Part shown: positions 1-8,077 of the stretch, piece by piece
Numbering within the stretch: the first letter of the stretch is position 1
Layout of the letters: the number at the start of each line of letters is the position of its first letter
Origin: Mycobacterium sp. IS-1590
GTDB taxonomy: Bacteria > Actinomycetota > Actinomycetes > Mycobacteriales > Mycobacteriaceae
NCBI RefSeq assembly: GCF_001500025.1
Contig: NZ_LQIW01000021.1
Coordinates: forward strand, 1-48,828
Length of the DNA stretch: 48,828 nucleotides
Direction: 5' to 3'
The notes under the pieces: generated by a model
Seen by the model: only the letters and a program-made list of their open reading frames with translations
Database searches by the model: none
Told to the model about the DNA's origin: nothing
Program-made: the position numbers and the translations under genes

Positions 1-30
1 GGCCGGCCTCCCACGCTTGCACAGATGCCA

Positions 31-71
31 ACTATGTCGCGAGACAGCTGCCCACTATGTCGTGAAATCAG
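31..71. repeat. Iterated short repeat at window edge
   Basis: Two related copies, ACTATGTCGCGAGACAG at 31-47 and ACTATGTCGTGAAATCAG at 54-71, lie 23 bp apart in the same orientation. Bases 1-162 hold no convincing gene. Iterated repeats of this kind can mark the end of an insertion sequence, or be regulator sites. No transposase is visible, so the element, if there is one, would lie left of the window. The IS reading is a guess. Confidence 0.35.
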
Positions 72-162
72 ACACTGCACCTGCCACTCTCTGTTCTGAG
101 GCGGTCCAATCCGTCGTCTGCACTGAATGCAGCTATGCGCATCGGCGGCGGAGGCCGATCGA

Positions 163-717
163 TCATCGCCGGGTGATCGCGCGGCTGACCACCTCGGCCA
201 CTTCCTCTTCGGTCAGCGCGCTGCCCTCGATCAGCGTGTGGGACAGAACCGTCCGCACGACGACTTCGGCGGCGGCGACTGGGGTCAGCGCAAGTTGGTC
301 CGAACTCGGTATCGCCTGGGCGACCATCGCCGCCACCGTCTGCACCAGGTTCAATCGGTCATTGCCGACAGGCAGCCCGGCATGCAGCAGCCAGTGCGGT
401 TCGTGGTCGCGAATGTAGACGAAAGCCTTGTGATTGCGGAGATACCGCAGCGTGGTGGTGACGACAGCCGCCGTCTGCGCGGCGGGGTCGGCCTGAGCGT
501 CAAAGGCGGCGAGCGTCGCGGCGATCATCGCGCCGATCTCCTGTTCAGCGATCGCGCCCAGCAGCCCATCTTTGTCGCCGAACTCGCGGTAGGCGGTGGC
601 CCGCGAAACGCCGGCCCGCTCGGCGACCTGGCTCAAGGTCAACCGATCGAGGCCGCCCTCGGCGATCAGGTCCAGCGCGGCACGCACCAGTTGTGCCGAC
701 GAACGAGTCCTGGCCAC
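163..717 (-). CDS. TetR-family transcriptional regulator
   Basis: A 184-residue protein. Its N-terminal helix-turn-helix covers about residues 10-55 and includes the pattern LSQVAERAGVSRATAYREF, typical of TetR DNA-binding domains. The C-terminal ligand domain is not recognisable as to ligand. I chose GTG at 717 (MARTRSSAQL), preceded by an AGAAAGAG purine run; a TTG at 750 would add 11 residues. It is divergent from the carotenoid oxygenase gene, and an inverted repeat sits between the two starts. That suggests it represses its neighbour and itself. The family role is established; the target is inferred. Confidence 0.9.
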   Translation of the reverse strand: MARTRSSAQLVRAALDLIAEGGLDRLTLSQVAERAGVSRATAYREFGDKDGLLGAIAEQEIGAMIAATLAAFDAQADPAAQTAAVVTTTLRYLRNHKAFVYIRDHEPHWLLHAGLPVGNDRLNLVQTVAAMVAQAIPSSDQLALTPVAAAEVVVRTVLSHTLIEGSALTEEEVAEVVSRAITRR

Positions 718-756
718 GACTCTTTCTACCGCAGCACCATTGCTTCCCAACCCAAA

Positions 757-784
757 CTGAGACTAGATTGCCGATTAGTCTCAG
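757..784. promoter_or_regulatory. Inverted repeat, probable TetR operator
   Basis: CTGAGACTA (757-765) and TAGTCTCAG (776-784) form a perfect 9-bp inverted repeat with a 10-bp spacer. It lies between the divergent TetR gene and the carotenoid oxygenase start at 799. Size and position fit a TetR dimer operator. Its right arm ends just before the oxygenase ribosome binding site, so a bound repressor would block both directions. Confidence 0.7.
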
Positions 785-798
785 CAGAGGAGTGTCCG

Positions 799-2307
799 TT
801 GACCCAGACTCCGATCATCGCGACCGATGGGCCCGCACTGCCCGAACTCGATCGGTACCTCGCATCGCTTCCGGTCAGCGAGCGCGACCAGCTGATGGCC
901 CAGCTCGCGACGCTCAGCGATGCCGACGTGCGAAGCCTCGGCGTCAGCGAACCCCAGCTGGCCGAGTACGGTTACCCAGTCGACGACATCGACGGAACTA
1001 TTCCGCCCGGTCTCGACGGCACCCTGTACCGCAACGGACCCGGCCGCTGGCAGGACCACAGCGGTCGCCCTCTGCACCACCTCTTCGACGGCGACGGCAT
1101 GCTCTCGGCCTTCACCATCGCCGACGGCACGGTCCACTACAAGAACCGCTACGTGCGGACCAACCACTACCTCGGCAGGACCGGGCTGAACCACATGGGC
1201 ACCGCCGCGCCCGGTGGAGTCAAGTCCAACATCGGGCGTCTTCCACCGAATCTGGCCAACACCAACGTCGTTGAGCACGCGGGTCGGCTGTTCGCGCTGT
1301 GGGAAGGTGGGCCACCGCACGAAATCGACCCGCAGACATTGGAAACCATCGGTGTCCGCCGGTTCGGTGGTGAATTGCGTTGGGTGGGCTCGTACTCGGC
1401 GCATCCGTGCTTCTGCCCGCGAACCCGCGAGATGTTCAACTTCGGCGTCGAGTTCATCCCGCGACCGCATTTGCGGATTTATCGCACCGACCCGACGGGC
1501 CGCCTGAAGCACTTCCGCTCCGCGCGACTGCCCTACGTCGCCATGGTGCACGATTTCGCGCTGACGGAAAGCCATCTGGTGTTCGTGGTGTCACCGATCA
1601 TCCCGGCGGCCCTGCCGGTTCTGTTGGGGCTCAAGCCGATGGGCGACGCCATGCGGTACCGGCCCGAGCGGGGCAGCGTGTTCGTCTTGGTGCCGCGGGA
1701 CGGCGGCGAGATTCGCACCATCGAATACGACGCCGTCTTGATGTTCCACCTCAGCAACGCCTACGACGACGAGGGCGACACCGTCATCGACGCGATCACC
1801 TACGACGACGGGCGACTCTTGGGGCGCCTCAACCGATTCCACGTCGCGCCCCTCGATGACGCGCCCTCGACGTTCATGCGATACCGCATCACGCGTTCGG
1901 GACGTGTCCTTGCCGAACCGCTCTCCGGTCTGCCCTGCGAATTCCCCCGGCACAACGACGCATTCGAGGGCCGCAACCACCGCTACGCCTACCTCAACAC
2001 GCGCCACCGTCTCGTTTCGTTCTACGACTCGATCACCAGGCTCGATCTGAGCGACAACTCCGCGGCGACGTACACCACGCCCGAGGCCGGAAACAGCTTC
2101 TGCGAACCGGTATTCGCCGCCAAACCCAACGCCACTGCCGAGGACGACGGATGGGTGCTCTCGGTCGAGTACCAATCGCGGACGCATACATCGCGGCTGG
2201 TGATCTTCGACGCGGCAGATGTCGCAGCCGGCCCGATCGCCGCCGCGAATTTGCGCCACCACATTCCGCAGGGCTTCCACGGCAACTTCGTCCCGCGACC
2301 TCGGTGA
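799..2307 (+). CDS. Carotenoid oxygenase (RPE65/CCD family)
   Basis: A 502-residue protein of the carotenoid cleavage dioxygenase family. These are non-haem Fe(II) enzymes that split alkene bonds in carotenoids, apocarotenoids or stilbene-like phenylpropanoids with O2. The family's four iron-binding histidines appear in SYSAHPCF, VAMVHDFAL, LMFHLSNAY and, at the C-terminus, IPQGFHGNF. Length is normal for the family. The reading frame is open far upstream, but TTG at 799 follows a GAGGAG ribosome site (787-792) with 6-bp spacing, and earlier residues do not resemble the family. It is divergent from a TetR gene across an inverted repeat, so it is probably inducible. The substrate cannot be read from sequence. 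Confidence 0.9.
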   Translation: MTQTPIIATDGPALPELDRYLASLPVSERDQLMAQLATLSDADVRSLGVSEPQLAEYGYPVDDIDGTIPPGLDGTLYRNGPGRWQDHSGRPLHHLFDGDGMLSAFTIADGTVHYKNRYVRTNHYLGRTGLNHMGTAAPGGVKSNIGRLPPNLANTNVVEHAGRLFALWEGGPPHEIDPQTLETIGVRRFGGELRWVGSYSAHPCFCPRTREMFNFGVEFIPRPHLRIYRTDPTGRLKHFRSARLPYVAMVHDFALTESHLVFVVSPIIPAALPVLLGLKPMGDAMRYRPERGSVFVLVPRDGGEIRTIEYDAVLMFHLSNAYDDEGDTVIDAITYDDGRLLGRLNRFHVAPLDDAPSTFMRYRITRSGRVLAEPLSGLPCEFPRHNDAFEGRNHRYAYLNTRHRLVSFYDSITRLDLSDNSAATYTTPEAGNSFCEPVFAAKPNATAEDDGWVLSVEYQSRTHTSRLVIFDAADVAAGPIAAANLRHHIPQGFHGNFVPRPR

Positions 2308-2341
2308 CGGGGTGGGGTTTCGGGCGGTTCTGATGAACCGG

Positions 2342-3013
2342 TTATGACGCCGATCGGCGGTCGGGACGCCGCGGGACGGCGACCTTGGCGACCGACTCCA
2401 TGGCCACCGCAAACCGCGGATAGATGACGGCCGGACCCACCCAGCGCGCGAGGAAGGTTCGCAGTTCGGCGCCCGTAGCGTGCTTCTTGTTGGTGTCGAC
2501 GAGATACGAGTAGAGGATCCGCAGCAAGAACTCGGCGAGCTCGCCGAGTGCCTCCTCGTCGAACCCGTTTGCGCCCCAGTCCACCTCGTAGCGGTGCAGC
2601 ATCGCGCGGCTGAAGGCCAGCGCAGTATCGGACGACAACGACGGTGTGAGCTCACCGCGCGACCTTCTGCTCAGGATGTAGATGATGCGATCGTCGCGGG
2701 ACAGGTTCTCGATCGCGAATGCCAGCCCCTCGACCACGGCGGTGACGGCGTCGGTTTCGTCGCCCACGTGGTTGGCCAATTGGTCAAGGAAGCCGTCGCC
2801 GGAGCGCATCACGGTGGCCAGCAACAGCGCCTCGGTGCCCGGGAAGTAGCGGTAGACCGTCTGGCGGGTCACCCCCAGCGACCGCGCGACGTCGGCGATC
2901 CGCATCGCCGACCCGCGCTCGGCGATGATCTCGTCGGCGGCGTCGAGGATGCGGTTGATCGCCTCCTCGTCAGAGGCCGGTGTATTGCCCGACCAGCCGT
3001 GGCGCCGTGCCAC
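2342..3013 (-). CDS. TetR-family transcriptional regulator
   Basis: A 223-residue protein with a TetR helix-turn-helix at about residues 18-62 (MRIADVARSLGVTRQTVYRYF). The C-terminal domain is of unknown specificity. The GTG start at 3013 gives the usual short lead before helix 1. It lies 54 bp behind the PF10118-type gene on the same strand and is likely co-transcribed with it. It may control that gene and the divergent monooxygenase. It is convergent with the carotenoid oxygenase, 34 bp away. Confidence 0.9.
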   Translation of the reverse strand: MARRHGWSGNTPASDEEAINRILDAADEIIAERGSAMRIADVARSLGVTRQTVYRYFPGTEALLLATVMRSGDGFLDQLANHVGDETDAVTAVVEGLAFAIENLSRDDRIIYILSRRSRGELTPSLSSDTALAFSRAMLHRYEVDWGANGFDEEALGELAEFLLRILYSYLVDTNKKHATGAELRTFLARWVGPAVIYPRFAVAMESVAKVAVPRRPDRRSAS

Positions 3014-3067
3014 TAGTCGCCCGCCTCCGCACCCTGCATGTGGCGATCCTATCGGCGGTGTTCGCCG

Positions 3068-3988
3068 CTACCCGGCTACGCCGACCGAGTACCACCGGGC
3101 GGCGCTTCTGGGCTCGTCGTCGAATCTGTCACACCAGCGTTCCGCGAACGGCGGAAGATTCTCGTGAGTCGGGTCATGGTTCGGCCCCTGTGATCGGACC
3201 AGGCCGGTCAGCATTGCGATCATCTCCTTCCTCGGGACGCCGGCGTAGGTGCCCTGCCCGGGCCCGGTCAGCTGTCGGGCGGCACGGGCCGCGGCGAGCA
3301 ACGCTCGCGGAGTCATTCGGTCGGGCAGCAGGCGTCCGTAGTGGCCGCCGTCGGCTTCCGGCACATGCCTCTGGAAACCCCGGGCGGCGATTCCGGCGAT
3401 CTCTCCGAGGTGCACGGCGACGGGGCCGATCGTCCTGGCGCGATAGAGAAAGTCGCCGTGCACGGCGTTGTACACCATCAGCGCGGAGCTGCGATGTTCG
3501 ATCTCTTCGACGAAATGCCAGAGAAACAGCGATGCGACGCGTTCGTCGCCCGGCGCGAACAGCTTGTCCTCGTGGTCGAGGAACACCTTGAAGTAAGGCG
3601 TGAAGGTGTTCTCGATCACGGCGGTGTAGGCCAGCCGCCACGCCAAAGGTTTTGTGGCAGTGAGCCGATCGTAGGAGGCGAGCACCTCGTCCATCGTCTC
3701 CTGCAGCCCCGGCCACCGTCGGGCCAGCGCACGGAAGTGGCTCATGTGTGCCGCCGAGTGCTGTGCCTCCTGCCGCAGGTAAGCGTTCGCCTCCTCGGCT
3801 TGTCGCGGATCACGCATCAGCGGGATCGCTTCGCGGGTCGCGTCGACGATGAACTTCTCGAAGCCCGGCGCGAAGAAGGTGATCAAGTTGCACTGCATCG
3901 CGAACGCCGGTCGTTGCGGGTTCCAGTTGAAGGGCACGTCGTCGCCGCCGAGATCGAATCGGATGCGCCGCATCTTCAGGTTGGACAT
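3068..3988 (-). CDS. Metal-dependent hydrolase-like protein (PF10118 type)
   Basis: A 306-residue protein resembling the family annotated 'predicted metal-dependent hydrolase' (PF10118), common in actinobacteria and proteobacteria. Visible are helix-borne acidic/histidine clusters: EAQHSAAHMSHF (from E74/H77) and, further on, HFVEEIEHRSS. This pattern looks like a ferritin-type di-metal helical bundle, so an oxygenase-like rather than hydrolytic chemistry is possible. ATG 3988 gives MSNLKMRRIRFD, the usual type of start. It is divergent from the flavin monooxygenase (75 bp between starts) and followed by a TetR gene. The true reaction is unknown. Confidence 0.8.
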   Translation of the reverse strand: MSNLKMRRIRFDLGGDDVPFNWNPQRPAFAMQCNLITFFAPGFEKFIVDATREAIPLMRDPRQAEEANAYLRQEAQHSAAHMSHFRALARRWPGLQETMDEVLASYDRLTATKPLAWRLAYTAVIENTFTPYFKVFLDHEDKLFAPGDERVASLFLWHFVEEIEHRSSALMVYNAVHGDFLYRARTIGPVAVHLGEIAGIAARGFQRHVPEADGGHYGRLLPDRMTPRALLAAARAARQLTGPGQGTYAGVPRKEMIAMLTGLVRSQGPNHDPTHENLPPFAERWCDRFDDEPRSAARWYSVGVAG

Positions 3989-4051
3989 CGTCGACGGACT
4001 CCTCTCACCGAGTGGGTCGACCTATTCAGACCATACGTCTTGCAAATTGTG

Positions 4052-4057
4052 TATTCT
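4052..4057 (+). promoter_or_regulatory. -10 box TATTCT for a leaderless transcript
   Basis: TATTCT fits the mycobacterial TANNNT -10 consensus and ends 6 nt before the ATG at 4064. There is no Shine-Dalgarno upstream. Together these predict that transcription starts at the A of the start codon, which supports choosing 4064 over the in-frame GTG at 4049. Confidence 0.55.
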
Positions 4058-4063
4058 TCGCGA

Positions 4064-6037
4064 ATGGGCGGATTGGCAGAATGTGATGCTCTGCTCGGCC
4101 GGCCCTTCGACGATCCGGACGACGTGATCCGGGCTGCCGTCGCCGACGCGAGCGTGCCGGCCCTGCTGATGTCGATGGTCCACATGACCGGCGACATGGG
4201 CATGCTCGACGAAATGCCCGGCCCGTATGCGCTCATCGCGATGGACCTGCAGGGTGCCATGAGCGAACCCGACAAGCAGAAGGTGCGCGACCGTGCCGTC
4301 GAGGTGATCTGCGACTACCGCGACCGCGGATGCCCCGCGCCGTTCGTCCCGGACGCCGAGCAGATGCGGGCGATGCTGAATGTGATCTCGGCGGGGACGG
4401 TGACCGAGGAGTTCGTCGATTACGTCGCCGCGGACCTGCGTTTCACCGACGCCGACCAGTGTGGGCCGGTGCTGGCATCGACCGCGCAGCAGCGTCGCGA
4501 CTTTCCGGTCGTCGTCATCGGCTGCGGTGAAGCCGGGCTGCTGGCCGGCATCAAACTCAAGGCCGCCGGTGTGCCGTTCACGATCATCGAGAAACGGTCC
4601 GCGGTCGGCGGCACCTGGCTGGCCAACCGGTATCCGGGCTGCCGTGTGGACATCGCCAGCCAGTACTACACCTATTCGTTCGAACCGACCGACCACTGGC
4701 GGCACTACTACGCCGAACAACCCGAGATCCTGCAGTATCTGCAGAACGTCGCCGACAAGTACGACATCGTGCCGCACGTGCGCTTCGACACCGCGGTCAC
4801 CGGCGCGACGTGGGACGAGAACTCGGCAACCTGGCGGGTCACCGTCCGTGGCGCCGACGGGCGAACCGACGAACTGACCTCACGCGCCGTGATCTGCGCT
4901 GTCGGCCAGTTCAGCAACCCGGTGATCCCAAACATCAAGGGTGCCCGCACCTTCCGCGGACCGTCCTTTCACACCGCCGACTGGCATGACGACGTCGATC
5001 TGCGTGGCAAACGGGTCGCCGTCATCGGCGCCGGCGCCAGCGGGTTCCAGCTCGTGCCCGCCATCGCGGACCTGACCGAGCACGTCGATGTCTACCAGCG
5101 CACCCCGCAGTGGATGGCGCCCAACCCGATGTACCACGACGTCGTTCCCGACGGGGCCCGGTGGGCGATGCGGCACCTGCCGTATTACGCGCGGTGGCTG
5201 CGGTTCGTGTCGTGGTGGCCGATCGCCGACGCGCTCGACGAACAGGTCCGCATCGACCCGCACTGGGACAACGGCGGCTTGTCGTGCAACGCGTCCAACC
5301 ACGCCATCCGCGAGATGTTCATCGCGTGGATGCGCAATTTCTGCACCGATGAGGACCTGCTCGAGAAGGTCACACCCAAATACCCGCCGATGGGCAAACG
5401 AACGTTGCAGGACAACGGAACCTGGCTCACCACGCTGCAGCGCGACGATGTCGAGTTGATCACCGACGGCATCGCCGAGATCACGCCCGACGGCGTCATC
5501 ACCGTCGACGGCGTGCACCGCCGCGCCGATGTGTTGGTGTGGGCCACCGGTTTCGACGTCAACCATCAGCTCGGCCCGGTCAACGTGCGCGGTCTCGACG
5601 GGCTTGCACTCAACACCGCCTGGGGCGATTCGGCGTACGCGTACCTGGGCGTCACGGTGCCGGGATTCCCGAACTTCTACTGCATGTACGGCCCAGGCAC
5701 CAACGGCGTCAACGGCGCCAGCATCATCTACAACTCGGAGTGCCAGATGCGCTACATCATGGGCTGCATCGACATGACGCTGGCCGGTGGGTACGACTCG
5801 GCGATGCCGCGTGCGGATGTGTGCGCCGACTACGACCGTTGCAACCAGGAACGCTTGAGCCAGATGGTCTACAGCCACCCTGCGATCTCGAGCAGCTACT
5901 ACAAGAACTCGTCGGGTGGGTTGCCCACTCTGTACGGGTTCCGCATCTTCGACTACTGGCGATGGACGAGCCACCCCGATCCAGACGACTACGAACTGCG
6001 GAGCTCGGACAGGACCGCTGAACTCAGCCGACCTTGA
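4064..6037 (+). CDS. Baeyer-Villiger-type flavin monooxygenase (HAPMO-like)
   Basis: A 657-residue FAD/NADPH monooxygenase that would insert oxygen next to a ketone to make an ester or lactone. The first ~145 residues are an extra helical N-terminal domain like that of 4-hydroxyacetophenone monooxygenase. The FAD Rossmann motif GCGEAG is at 153-158, the BVMO fingerprint FRGPSFHTADW at 297-307 and the second, NADPH Rossmann (VIGAGASG) just after. The fingerprint is followed by His rather than the usual Pro/Asp. The start is supported by a leaderless -10 box. Its last 14 bp overlap the 3' end of the convergent hydrolase gene. With the nearby esterase it could form a ketone-to-ester-to-alcohol route (inference). 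Confidence 0.9.
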   Translation: MGGLAECDALLGRPFDDPDDVIRAAVADASVPALLMSMVHMTGDMGMLDEMPGPYALIAMDLQGAMSEPDKQKVRDRAVEVICDYRDRGCPAPFVPDAEQMRAMLNVISAGTVTEEFVDYVAADLRFTDADQCGPVLASTAQQRRDFPVVVIGCGEAGLLAGIKLKAAGVPFTIIEKRSAVGGTWLANRYPGCRVDIASQYYTYSFEPTDHWRHYYAEQPEILQYLQNVADKYDIVPHVRFDTAVTGATWDENSATWRVTVRGADGRTDELTSRAVICAVGQFSNPVIPNIKGARTFRGPSFHTADWHDDVDLRGKRVAVIGAGASGFQLVPAIADLTEHVDVYQRTPQWMAPNPMYHDVVPDGARWAMRHLPYYARWLRFVSWWPIADALDEQVRIDPHWDNGGLSCNASNHAIREMFIAWMRNFCTDEDLLEKVTPKYPPMGKRTLQDNGTWLTTLQRDDVELITDGIAEITPDGVITVDGVHRRADVLVWATGFDVNHQLGPVNVRGLDGLALNTAWGDSAYAYLGVTVPGFPNFYCMYGPGTNGVNGASIIYNSECQMRYIMGCIDMTLAGGYDSAMPRADVCADYDRCNQERLSQMVYSHPAISSSYYKNSSGGLPTLYGFRIFDYWRWTSHPDPDDYELRSSDRTAELSRP

Positions 6038-6938
6038 GGTACTCGAGGATGGCGCTGCCGACCACTCGGGGCTGATCGACCTGCAAGAAGTGTCCGGCAC
6101 CGGGAATCGTGCGCACCCGGCTACCCGGCGGGAGCGCGTCGATGACCCCGTCGAAGTAACCGGGCTGGACCGCGCCGTCCTGTTCACCTTGGAGTACGAG
6201 CAGCGGATGGCTGGGCAGCCTGAACCGGAACCGGTGCAGGCTCGCGTATCGCGCTGCGGGACGGGTGAATCGAACCATGGACCGGTAGTACGACACCGCT
6301 GCCTTGCGATGTACGAGCGAGGGCAGCGCGTCCAACGTCGCTGCGACACCGTCGCGCACGTCCACCCCTGGTGGCGACCAGTCCTTCCAGAGTCGGGGGA
6401 TCACCCGGTGCAGCACCCGCTCCGGTATGAACGGCAGCTGGAAGAACAGCACGTACCAGCTGCGGCGCAGTTGGATCGCGGCCATCCGCAGATTCTGGGC
6501 GAGTCCGCGCCGCGAGTTGTCCATCGCCGCGAGCGGGGGTACCGACATCACGACATGCGCGGCGAACGGGGACCCCGGGTAGGCGGCGAGCCCGCTGGCG
6601 GTGAACGCGCCCCAATCGTGGCCGATCAGCACCGCGTCGGCCGGGCGGCCGAGGTGCGCGTGCAGGTCGACCATGTCGCACATCAGCGCGCCCAGGTGGT
6701 AGTCACCGTCGGGGGCCGGGCCCGTCGGGGCGTAGCCACGGGTGAACGGGGCGATCACGCGAAACCCGTTGTCCACCAGGATCGGTGCGAGCGTCCTCCA
6801 GCTGTGCGCGCTGTCCGGAAAGCCGTGCACGCAGATGGCCGGCCTTCCGTCCTCGGGTCCCCAGCTGAGCGCGCTCATCCGCAGCCGCGGGAGATCGAAC
6901 TCGATGAGTTCCGGATCGGCCATTTCGTGACCATACAT
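6024..6938 (-). CDS. Alpha/beta hydrolase, epoxide-hydrolase-like
   Basis: A 304-residue alpha/beta hydrolase. The oxyanion motif HGFP is at about 39-42. The nucleophile elbow GHDWGA places Asp108 where esterases have Ser, as in epoxide hydrolases and haloalkane dehalogenases. A second acid lies in GEQDGAVQP and the catalytic His in GAGHFLQVD near the C-terminus. The start may be ATG 6938 (MYGHEMADPEL) or ATG 6923 (MADPEL); the earlier one overlaps an inverted repeat. It is convergent with the monooxygenase and divergent from an amidohydrolase remnant across two palindromes. The substrate is unknown. Confidence 0.88.
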   Translation of the reverse strand: MYGHEMADPELIEFDLPRLRMSALSWGPEDGRPAICVHGFPDSAHSWRTLAPILVDNGFRVIAPFTRGYAPTGPAPDGDYHLGALMCDMVDLHAHLGRPADAVLIGHDWGAFTASGLAAYPGSPFAAHVVMSVPPLAAMDNSRRGLAQNLRMAAIQLRRSWYVLFFQLPFIPERVLHRVIPRLWKDWSPPGVDVRDGVAATLDALPSLVHRKAAVSYYRSMVRFTRPAARYASLHRFRFRLPSHPLLVLQGEQDGAVQPGYFDGVIDALPPGSRVRTIPGAGHFLQVDQPRVVGSAILEYLKVG

Positions 6939-6970
6939 TAATTAGCATATGTATCGTGTGGTCACACGAT
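6933..6970. promoter_or_regulatory. Two adjoining palindromes in divergent promoter
   Basis: ATACAT (6933-6938) and ATGTAT (6949-6954) form an inverted repeat with a 10-bp spacer. Directly next, ATCGTGTGGTCACACGAT (6953-6970) has perfect 8-bp arms around a 2-bp centre. Both lie between the minus-strand hydrolase and the plus-strand esterase/Rieske genes, suggesting one or two operator sites. The regulator may be one of the TetR proteins here or lie elsewhere. Confidence 0.6.
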
Positions 6971-6993
6971 CGGTGATGAGGAGCACAGGCTCG

Positions 6994-7167
6994 ATGAGCT
7001 TCGACGTGGTGATCAGGAACGGCCGGTACTTCGACGGAACAGCGGGTCCGTCGGGGATCCGCAACGTGGGCATCCACGTCGCCGCGGACACCGACGAACC
7101 GATCGACGGCGTCGGGGAGATCGACGCTCTCCGGAAAGTGGCCAAGGCGGTAGCGGCCAATGGGTGA
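6994..7167 (+). pseudogene. N-terminal remnant of an amidohydrolase/D-aminoacylase
   Basis: Starting at ATG 6994 (GAGGAG upstream at 6978-6983), the peptide begins MSFDVVIRNGRYFDGTAGPS, the characteristic first beta-strands of amidohydrolase-superfamily N-acyl-D-amino-acid deacylases. Those proteins are usually over 500 residues; this one stops after 57 codons. It keeps a recognisable 'G-x-IDA-x-x-K' stretch, then ends just inside the next gene's start. It looks like the head of a deleted gene whose promoter and ribosome site now serve the downstream esterase. It may still be translated and coupled to that gene. Confidence 0.7.
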
Positions 7168-8068
7168 CATCGACTACACGCAGGTCGACCCGGAACTGCG
7201 ACGCGTCGCGCGGATCCTGCCGAAAGGTTATGCGCTGCACCGAGGTTTGGCGGTGCCGCGCGCATTGATGGCGCTCGCCGGGTGCACCGGGCGGATGCGT
7301 GGCGTCGAAGTGGCCCGCGTGAACAGCGACGTCGCCGTCCGTGTTCACCGTCCGCGCGGTAGCGCGCCGCCCGCTCCGGCGATGTTGTGGATCCACGGCG
7401 GCGGTACCGTGATGGGCTCTGCGGCGCAGGAGGATCGGTTCTGCCGGAAGCTGGCCAACTTCACCGACGTGGCGGTCGTCGCCGTGGATCACCGGCTCGC
7501 GCCGGAGCATCCATACCCCGCGCCGCTCGACGACTGTTACGCCGCACTGCAATGGCTCTCGGGGCAGCCGTGGGTGGATCCGGCGCGGGTCGCCGTCGGC
7601 GGAGTCAGCGCGGGCGGTGGGTTCGCCGCGGCGGTGGCGCAGCGCGCCCATGATCGCGGCGACGTCGAACTCGCACTGCAGATGCTGGTCTACCCGATGC
7701 TCGATGATCGGACTCCTGCGGAGTCCCGGCGCCGGGTGATGTGGACGGCGCGCGACAACCGCGCCGCCTGGCAGTGGTACCTCGCCGGTGCCGACCTCGA
7801 GGCGGCGGTCCCGGCGCGCCGCGCCGACCTGTCCGGGCTGGCCCCGGCGTGGATCGGCGTCGGGACCCTCGACCTCTTCCACGACGAATGCCGAGCCTAC
7901 GCGCAGCGGTTGCGGGACGCCGGTGTCGCCGTCCGCGAGGAGGTCGCCGAGGGCGCCTTCCACGCTTTCGATCTGATCGCGCCGAATGCCTCTGTGTCGC
8001 AGCGCTTCTTCGCCAGTCAGGTCCGCGCGCTGCGCGCATCCCTTGTCGACGATCCCGTCCGTTACTGA
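7160..8068 (+). CDS. Alpha/beta hydrolase, HSL/GDXG-type esterase
   Basis: A 302-residue esterase of the hormone-sensitive-lipase family. The oxyanion motif HGGG is at 79-82. The nucleophile motif is GVSAGG with Ser150, where Val replaces the usual Asp of GDSAG. The acid is probably Asp238 (GTLDLFHDE) and the base His268 (GAFHAF). The family hydrolyses short-chain esters. The ATG at 7160 overlaps the end of the amidohydrolase remnant by 8 bp, and an AAGGCGG stretch precedes it. The Rieske gene follows 9 bp later, so they are one operon. It could hydrolyse esters made by the neighbouring Baeyer-Villiger enzyme (inference). Confidence 0.92.
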   Translation: MGDIDYTQVDPELRRVARILPKGYALHRGLAVPRALMALAGCTGRMRGVEVARVNSDVAVRVHRPRGSAPPAPAMLWIHGGGTVMGSAAQEDRFCRKLANFTDVAVVAVDHRLAPEHPYPAPLDDCYAALQWLSGQPWVDPARVAVGGVSAGGGFAAAVAQRAHDRGDVELALQMLVYPMLDDRTPAESRRRVMWTARDNRAAWQWYLAGADLEAAVPARRADLSGLAPAWIGVGTLDLFHDECRAYAQRLRDAGVAVREEVAEGAFHAFDLIAPNASVSQRFFASQVRALRASLVDDPVRY

Positions 8069-8077
8069 GGTAATCCC

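Noticed and set aside
1591..2655. Long minus-strand frame of 354 codons opposite the carotenoid oxygenase and across the TetR end
   Set aside because: Low-complexity Arg/Val composition of an antisense shadow; both plus-strand oxygenase and TetR have clear family motifs.
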